From NCBI GenBank assembly GCA_026390165.1, contig JAPLGM010000012.1, positions 147,433 to 211,432 on the forward strand: DNA of 64,000 nucleotides, in the 5' to 3' direction. Below the pieces are notes generated by a model. The model had not been told where the DNA came from. It worked only from the letters and a program-made list of their open reading frames with translations, and did no database searches. The DNA comes from Campylobacterales bacterium (GTDB lineage Bacteria; Campylobacterota; Campylobacteria; Campylobacterales; Sulfurimonadaceae). This document shows positions 59,368 through 64,000 of the stretch, one piece after another. Within the stretch, counting starts at the first letter, position 1. Every line of letters starts with the position of its first letter. Both the position numbers and the translations under genes were made by a program.

Positions 59368-60247
59368 AGCCCCCTCATTAGAACTAGCGTACGCGCAGGC
59401 GGCACGTGAATTTGGATGTTCGGTTACGCAACTTCAAGTTGAAATTATCCAATTTCCTTCCAAAGGGATTATGGGTCTTTTTAAGAAACCGGCGATTATT
59501 GTCGCCAATCTTCCTATAATTAAGGCGCCTATAGCGGAAGTTTCTATTCCTGTTGTTGAAGCTCCGATAATTAACGAAACCGTTGCAATGGAAGCTCCTA
59601 TTGTTGAAGAAGAGCCTACCCCTGTTATTGTTGCTGCAATAGAGCCTATTGAGACGATGGTTCATGTTCAAGAAGACGAAGTCGATGATATGAAAAATGA
59701 AGAACTTTTTGCCCTTCCTGAGGAAGAGGACGAAGAGGAACTTTATGATGATTACGCGATGGAAGTGGCATACGATGAGATGCCAATCGAAGAGTGTGCC
59801 GTTGATGTAAAAGCCAAAATTAACGAACTGTTCCAATCAACCTGTTTTGATCTCAATGAGATTGATGTACGCGTCTATGATGATCATACGTTACTTGTTG
59901 AATTAGGTGGTGCGGATTCAGCGTTGATGATTGGAAAAGAGGGGTATCGCTATAAAGCACTCTCTTACATGCTCTTCAATTGGATTAATGCGACTTATGG
60001 ATTGCAGTTGCGCCTTGAGATTGCCGAGTTTTTGAAAAATCAAGAAGAGTCAATAGGTCGTTATTTGGTAGGTGTGTATGAAACCGTTGATAAAGAGGGG
60101 CGTGCTCAAACCAAGCCACTCGATGGGGTCTTGGTACAAATTGCCTTAACACAACTTCGTAGCCGTTATCCTGATCGCTATGTGGCTATCCGCTCAACTC
60201 GCGATGGTGGTAAGTTTATCATCATTAACAGTTATCACGAGTATTGA
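59354..60247 (+). CDS. jag: Jag/KhpB-like RNA-binding protein
   Basis: A 297-residue protein. The start is set at the ATG at 59354 (MKKIEAPSLELAYAQAAREF); the longer open frame runs back inside yidC. The Jag N-terminal domain (VEIIQFPSKGIMGLFKKPA) comes first, then a long acidic, Pro/Val/Glu-rich linker (residues ~50-145). The KH domain (ALMIGKEGYRYKALSYMLFNWIN) is followed by a C-terminal R3H-like part ending YVAIRSTRDGGKFIIINS. KhpB-type proteins bind RNA and influence cell shape. Its place between yidC and mnmE is standard. Confidence 0.88.
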   Translation: MKKIEAPSLELAYAQAAREFGCSVTQLQVEIIQFPSKGIMGLFKKPAIIVANLPIIKAPIAEVSIPVVEAPIINETVAMEAPIVEEEPTPVIVAAIEPIETMVHVQEDEVDDMKNEELFALPEEEDEEELYDDYAMEVAYDEMPIEECAVDVKAKINELFQSTCFDLNEIDVRVYDDHTLLVELGGADSALMIGKEGYRYKALSYMLFNWINATYGLQLRLEIAEFLKNQEESIGRYLVGVYETVDKEGRAQTKPLDGVLVQIALTQLRSRYPDRYVAIRSTRDGGKFIIINSYHEY

Positions 60248-60253
60248 TTTTTT

Positions 60254-61597
60254 ATGAATTCAACCATAGTTGCCATCGCTACGGCGCATGGCATTGGCTC
60301 AGTCTCTATTGTTCGTCTTAGCGGCGAAAATGCCCTCTCTATTGCCCTTAAACTTTCTAAAAGAAAAGAGCTCACTCCTCGTTACGCCACCTTAACTCCC
60401 CTTTATACCAAGAATAAAACCCTTATGGATGAAGCTATTGTTATCTATTTTCAGAACCCTAAAAGTTTTACGGGTGAAGATGTCGTTGAATTTCAGTGTC
60501 ATGGGGGGATGATTGTTGCCCAATTGGTTTTGGGAGCTACCCTTGAGCTTGGAGCGCAACTGGCGCAGCCAGGAGAGTTTAGCAAACGGGCATTTTTAAA
60601 CGGTCGGATGGATTTGACCCAAGCCGAAGCGATTGCATCCCTTATCGAAGCACGCAGTGATGATGCCGCTCGACTACTAGCGCGTCAAATGAAAGGGGAG
60701 TTGCGCGGCTATGTGGAAACGATTCGTGACTCTTTGCTAGAAATTTTGGCCTATTCGGAAGTGGTGATCGATTATGCAGAAGAGGATTTGCCTCCAGATG
60801 TTGTCGATCAGATTTTTCATAAACTCGAAAAGATCAAAAAAGAGCTCTCCCGTACCCTCGAATCAAGCCGTCGACGTAGCGGTCTGATGCAAGGGTACCG
60901 CGTGGCGATCATCGGTAAACCCAATGTGGGGAAAAGTTCTCTTCTTAATGCACTGCTCGATTATGAACGGGCGATTGTGAGTGAGATTGCAGGGACGACC
61001 CGTGATACCATCGAGGAGCAAGTGCGCATTGGAACGCATCTACTGCGTCTTGTTGATACAGCGGGTATTCGAAATGCTCATGATGAGATTGAGCGTATTG
61101 GGATAGAACGCTCTATCGCCGCTATTGAAAATGCGGATGTTATTATTGCCCTCTTTGATTCAAGCCGTGAAGTGGATGAAGAAGATCGTGTCATCATCGA
61201 CTTAATAGAACGTTATCGTGAAGATAAGCCTTTTATTTGTGTGTTGAATAAATCAGATTTGCCTATTTGTTTTGAGAAAAAAGTGGTAGAAAAATACGAG
61301 CCGATAGCTTTAAGTTGTCAACATGAGATGCAGGTACTTATCGACTCTTTAAGTGCTTTGATGGATCAGGATAATGATAGTGAAGAGATGATGCTCATAT
61401 CCCAACGCCAAATCAGTGCAACCGCCGACACCGTGCACGCCATTGATGAAGCGTATGAACCGTTATATGATGGTGAGTTGGAACTCTTCTCTTTTCATAT
61501 CAACCAAGCTATCCGTTCCCTCTCTTCAATCAGCCGACCGTATCAACTCGATGAGATGTTTGATAAGATGTTCGGTCAATTTTGTTTGGGGAAATAA
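60254..61597 (+). CDS. mnmE: tRNA modification GTPase MnmE
   Basis: A 447-residue GTPase that, with MnmG, modifies wobble uridine in tRNA. The N-terminal folate-binding domain (IVAIATAHGIGSVSIVRLSG, then GEFSKRAFLNGRMDLTQAEA) is followed by the G domain inserted in a helical domain: GKPNVGKSSLLNALL, the GTTRDT switch, DTAGIR and NKSD. The C-terminus is the essential CLGK. The length is normal. It starts 6 bases after jag and its stop shares a base with the ruvX start (TAATG). Confidence 0.96.
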   Translation: MNSTIVAIATAHGIGSVSIVRLSGENALSIALKLSKRKELTPRYATLTPLYTKNKTLMDEAIVIYFQNPKSFTGEDVVEFQCHGGMIVAQLVLGATLELGAQLAQPGEFSKRAFLNGRMDLTQAEAIASLIEARSDDAARLLARQMKGELRGYVETIRDSLLEILAYSEVVIDYAEEDLPPDVVDQIFHKLEKIKKELSRTLESSRRRSGLMQGYRVAIIGKPNVGKSSLLNALLDYERAIVSEIAGTTRDTIEEQVRIGTHLLRLVDTAGIRNAHDEIERIGIERSIAAIENADVIIALFDSSREVDEEDRVIIDLIERYREDKPFICVLNKSDLPICFEKKVVEKYEPIALSCQHEMQVLIDSLSALMDQDNDSEEMMLISQRQISATADTVHAIDEAYEPLYDGELELFSFHINQAIRSLSSISRPYQLDEMFDKMFGQFCLGK

Positions 61598-61995
61598 TGG
61601 GTGCGATTATTGCAATAGATTTAGGATTAAAGCGGATTGGTTTAGCGTTAAGCGCAGGGGCAGGGATTGTTACTCCTTTGCCAGCCGTGGAGCGTCGTAA
61701 CCGAGATCAAGCTGCTAAAGATGTTAAAAAAGTCTTAAATGAGTATGAAGCAACCACGGTTGTCGTGGGTATCCCCATGGGAAGTACGACAGAAGATGAG
61801 ATGCGCCGACGGGTGGGGCATTTTATGAACCTTGTTGATTTCAAAGGGGAGATTGCTTATCAGGATGAATCGTACAGTTCCCAAGAAGCAGAAGCGCTGA
61901 TGAAGGGAGAAATCCGTTACAAACGGGATGGGCGGATTGACTCCCTCTCGGCGAAGATTATTTTGGAGCGGTATTTAAAAATGGTGAACCAATAA
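61597..61995 (+). CDS. ruvX: Holliday junction resolvase-like protein RuvX (YqgF)
   Basis: A 132-residue RNase H-fold protein. AIIAIDLGLKRIGLALS carries the first catalytic Asp; VVVGIPMGSTTEDEMRR and YQDESYSSQEAEALMK carry the others; RIDSLSAKIILERYL ends the family pattern. It acts in pre-16S rRNA end processing and possibly recombination. The start is the ATG at 61597; upstream ATG codons in frame lie inside mnmE. Confidence 0.93.
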   Translation: MGAIIAIDLGLKRIGLALSAGAGIVTPLPAVERRNRDQAAKDVKKVLNEYEATTVVVGIPMGSTTEDEMRRRVGHFMNLVDFKGEIAYQDESYSSQEAEALMKGEIRYKRDGRIDSLSAKIILERYLKMVNQ

Positions 61996-62046
61996 ATCTA
62001 TGCTAAAATACTCACAAAAGTAATCCCAAGATCGTAAGGATTTTTG

Positions 62047-62454
62047 ATGACCAAAACACGTGTTGACGATATGCTCATCGAGATGATCAGTCCAAAGGTC
62101 AAAGAGATCGAAGAAAAGTTTGGGAATGGTCAAGGTCTTACCCAAGATGATATAAACACACTTCTTCTAAAATCACAATACAATCATATCAACCATCTTG
62201 ATATAAAACTTGATGAAGTCACGGCAGATGTAGCGAGTCTAAAAAGTGAGTTTGAAATATTTAAAACTGAAATACGAGGTGACTTCAATGCGCTAAAAGG
62301 CGAGTTCAACACAAAGTTTGCACAACTAGAAACCAAGTTTGAAGTAGCCCAAGTGAAAATGCAAGACACAATCATCAGTACTATGAAATGGTATATCGGT
62401 GGAGCGGGTGTCGTGCTAATCTTACTTAAAGCTCTTGATATTTTTGTGAAGTAG
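62047..62454 (+). CDS. Coiled-coil protein with C-terminal membrane segment
   Basis: A 135-residue protein with a helical start (MLIEMISPKVKEIEEKFGNG), a long heptad-repeat coiled coil (about residues 48-108, EVTADVASLKSEFEIFKTEI onward) and a single C-terminal membrane pass (WYIGGAGVVLILLKALDIFV). This tail-anchored layout is like DUF1640-type proteins. The function is unknown. The ATG at 62047 lies behind a GTAAGGA site; an in-frame TTG just before is less likely. Confidence 0.7.
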   Translation: MTKTRVDDMLIEMISPKVKEIEEKFGNGQGLTQDDINTLLLKSQYNHINHLDIKLDEVTADVASLKSEFEIFKTEIRGDFNALKGEFNTKFAQLETKFEVAQVKMQDTIISTMKWYIGGAGVVLILLKALDIFVK

Positions 62455-62527
62455 GGGCTAAAAACGTTTTCTCATGTGACAATCACCCATTGAGGAAAAG
62501 CTAACGCCAAAGTAGTTAGACCTTAAA

Positions 62528-62905
62528 CTACTCCGCCGCTTCCTCTTCATCATCGCTTAGTGTGGCAAACTCTTCATCATGGGAAATTTTATTTTTGATA
62601 ATGTTAGCACAATACGCAAACCCAAGTTTTTGCGCAGCTTCCAACTCAAATACAAATCCCAAACCGCTAAACTGATACGGCTCCTCTTTTTCAAATGTAT
62701 CGACAAGTTCACGATAGAGGATATGAAACTCTGTCGCATGCCACCCAATCGTTTCGAGTGTTTTATCCGAAAATTCTGCAATTCCATCCCCTGACGTATC
62801 ATCATAGAGGGCGCGAAGACGGTTGAATCCGATAATATTTTGCCATGCTCCCGAAGCTTTTATAAGGATCCGATCATCTTCAATAATACGGTACTCTTTT
62901 CCCAA
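62528..62905 (-). CDS. Protein of unknown function with acidic tail
   Basis: A protein of about 125 residues ending in a highly acidic tail (TLSDDEEEAAE). The body has YRIIEDDRILIKASGAWQNI and an EFHILYRELVDTF helix. The start is uncertain: TTG 62905 has no ribosome site and the frame stays open for at least 20 more codons upstream (through ISPLSTNLSRHITKIL), overlapping the promoter region of the divergent small gene. No family recognised. Confidence 0.55.
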   Translation of the reverse strand: MGKEYRIIEDDRILIKASGAWQNIIGFNRLRALYDDTSGDGIAEFSDKTLETIGWHATEFHILYRELVDTFEKEEPYQFSGLGFVFELEAAQKLGFAYCANIIKNKISHDEEFATLSDDEEEAAE

Positions 62906-62962
62906 GATTTTGGTTATATGGCGAGAAAGATTGGTGGATAGAGGGGAAATAGGAGGTTCCCT

Positions 62963-63157
62963 ATGAGTGATGAAACAAGTTCTCGACGGAATTTTTTGGA
63001 AACGCTAGCTGGATTCATTGTTTTGTCTATTGTAGTTTCAATAATATTGGGTAATAAAACTTCTTATACACCACCACCTCCTTATCCTGATATGGAAAAG
63101 CTATTGCAAGCGTCCAAGTCTATTGCTTCTTTATCGGTAATTATTTTTATGAAATAG
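62963..63157 (+). CDS. Small membrane protein with twin-arginine-like N-terminus
   Basis: A 64-residue protein with a strong AGGAGG ribosome site. It begins MSDETSSRRNFLETLAGFIV, resembling a Tat signal (S-R-R-x-F-L), followed by a hydrophobic segment (to about residue 30) and a Pro-rich then helical tail. As the membrane segment is near the start, it may be a Tat-anchored or simply an inner-membrane small protein. The function is unknown. Confidence 0.6.
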   Translation: MSDETSSRRNFLETLAGFIVLSIVVSIILGNKTSYTPPPPYPDMEKLLQASKSIASLSVIIFMK

Positions 63158-63548
63158 AGTCTGCTCTTATTAATCATCCCACAATTGAAATAATTTGTCA
63201 AATGGGGAGCGGGAAAGGGACAGTAAGTCGCCATTTCTTTTTATAAGGATTGAAAGTGCTGTTGATTACAGCAAATGTCCTTCGTTTTAAACGAGAAATA
63301 GGCATCTCTGATGAAACTTGGCGAGAGATGGAATCCTTCGCAGGTATTGAGATAGGATGATTTCTTTGTTTTCCGTAGTTTTCAGAAATAATGAAAAGTT
63401 TTTGAAATGAAGCTAAAATTTACGAGACTAAGTGTTACATTATGAAATATATTATATATATATATATAATAGTGTATATCCGATAAATATAACAAAATGA
63501 TATTCTTTACTGCTATTATCAGGTAAATAATAGTTTGTTGGAGTAGTT
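63158..63548. other. 391-base gap with a possible gene remnant and a TA repeat
   Basis: A frame of 36 codons (63250-63360, TTG start behind TAAGGA) reads LLITANVLRFKREIGISDETWREME and might be the end of a lost gene, but I cannot name it. Further right is a (TA)8 run (63453-63468) in very AT-rich DNA, perhaps a promoter region for the lipoprotein gene. Nothing else is seen. Confidence 0.5.
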
Positions 63549-63890
63549 ATGAAAAGTTTCAAAAGTATAATTCTTGTTTTACTTGTATTAACTGGATGCA
63601 AGGAGAATGCTACAACCAGCTCTAATGGTGATCCAACTGTTGAATATGTGTCTAATAGTGCGGCATCTAAAGAGATACAAAACTTTACCAATGCAGATTG
63701 GCTTTATGAAGAATATTTTGGAGAATATGGTTTTCCTATTGAATTCAAAGAAGCTATTATTGATGATATTAAGATGGTTGCAAATGGGTTTGCACTGATG
63801 TTCGCGCAAGGTAAAGATGTAGATGGTGCCATTAGTGAATTTAAAGTTGGGATGATGATGCTGCTGACGTCGGAACATTCGGAAGGGTGA
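63549..63890 (+). CDS. Lipoprotein of unknown function
   Basis: A 113-residue lipoprotein: a signal peptide (SIILVLLVLTGC) with acylated Cys at residue 17, then a polar linker and a helical domain (QNFTNADWLYEEYFGEYGFP, then IIDDIKMVANGFALMFAQGK). I do not recognise the family. The last codons run into a repeated CGGAA-rich sequence that forms part of the folded element at 63877-63959. A TTGGAG ribosome site precedes the ATG. Confidence 0.65.
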   Translation: MKSFKSIILVLLVLTGCKENATTSSNGDPTVEYVSNSAASKEIQNFTNADWLYEEYFGEYGFPIEFKEAIIDDIKMVANGFALMFAQGKDVDGAISEFKVGMMMLLTSEHSEG

Positions 63891-63959
63891 GTCGGAAATT
63901 ATCCGGAAGGTTGAAGCGGTGTGAAACCGTCTGAGTGAGTATAGCACAGCCTTCCGAAT
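63877..63959. other. Strongly folded repeat element near the right edge
   Basis: ATTCGGAAGG (63877-63886) and CCTTCCGAAT (63950-63959) are perfect 10-base inverted repeats. A second copy of the left arm, CCGGAAGG (63903-63910), can pair with the same right arm as GGAAGGTTG/CAGCCTTCC. A small CGGT/ACCG hairpin lies inside. It may be a terminator, a small structured RNA or the end of a mobile element cut off by the window. Confidence 0.5.
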
Positions 63960-64000
63960 ATTTATACGAAATCATTAGTCAGCGCTTTGGATTTTCGCAT

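Noticed and set aside
63175..63243. P-loop-like peptide GSGKGT in the gap at 63.2 kb
   Set aside because: The frame is only about 25 codons, has no start signal and no other ATPase motif; probably chance or decayed sequence.
63453..63468. (TA)8 run as a phase-variation tract
   Set aside because: It is 80 bases upstream of the nearest start with no clear -10/-35 spacing around it; treated as AT-rich intergenic DNA.
1..64000. tRNA, rRNA or CRISPR arrays
   Set aside because: No cloverleaf-like sequence, rRNA motif or regularly spaced repeat-spacer series was seen on reading; a covariance-model scan would be needed to exclude tRNAs fully.

Overview
The window looks like a piece of chromosome from a Campylobacterota (Epsilonproteobacteria) bacterium, most likely a free-living sulfur or hydrogen oxidiser of the Sulfuricurvum/Sulfurimonas type. 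The reasons are gene content and order: a leuS, LptE-like, folC, mfd neighbourhood of the kind known from Campylobacter; a stand-alone MagIII-type glycosylase; an ArsRS-like two-component pair; an rpmH-rnpA-yidD-yidC-jag-mnmE block; and low to moderate GC. This assignment is inference from protein resemblance, not from a database search. I saw no rRNA, tRNA or CRISPR array.

Region 1-16.4 kb is mostly housekeeping on the + strand: the leuS end, an LptE-like lipoprotein, a diguanylate cyclase, folC, mfd, a CZB zinc-binding protein and rlmC. These are followed by a minus-strand two-component pair with a YgjP-like peptidase and a DjlA-like protein, then a ymdB-like phosphodiesterase, magIII and a RelE-type toxin-antitoxin pair. 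Two accessory genes (Uma2 and DUF4145) sit between folC and mfd. Region 16.5-26 kb holds a cold-shock gene with a good promoter and long leader, an ADP-ribosylglycohydrolase plus ovothiol-type methyltransferase pair, the dnaX-murI-rho cluster on the minus strand, an FGE-fold protein, a tiny gene overlapping an acetyltransferase with a non-standard start, ychJ and rmuC.

Region 26-28.2 kb is a back-to-back pair of toxin-antitoxin loci. One is hipA-hipB in reversed order; the other is an RHH antitoxin with a RelE/YafQ-like toxin. They share a 150-bp control region full of repeats. Region 28.2-40.7 kb has pssA, a six-gene heavy-metal efflux operon (TolC-like, membrane fusion, CzcA-like RND pump, DUF3240, response regulator, kinase), feoAB behind a possible iron operator, and an ArsRS-like pair.

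Region 40.7-46.5 kb is an AT-rich accessory island and the most interesting part. It appears built into a broken Type IIG restriction-modification gene: a short piece resembling the N-terminus lies at its left edge, and two copies of a piece resembling the C-terminus lie further right. Between them are a membrane-anchored DUF4041/GIY-YIG protein, a possible HEPN protein, a membrane protein, a truncated Abi_2 gene carrying a REP-like palindromic element, a DUF3800 protein and an unknown partner. It reads as a defence-gene exchange site.

Region 46.5-62.5 kb returns to core genes: surE, a TcdA-like enzyme, an Hpt protein, DUF445, clpB behind a HAIR-like HspR operator, a PhnD-type sensor / GGDEF-EAL / tetrahaem cytochrome operon, rpmH-rnpA-yidD-yidC-jag-mnmE and ruvX. 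The last 1.5 kb is AT-rich with small unknown genes, a TA repeat and a strongly folded sequence at the right edge.
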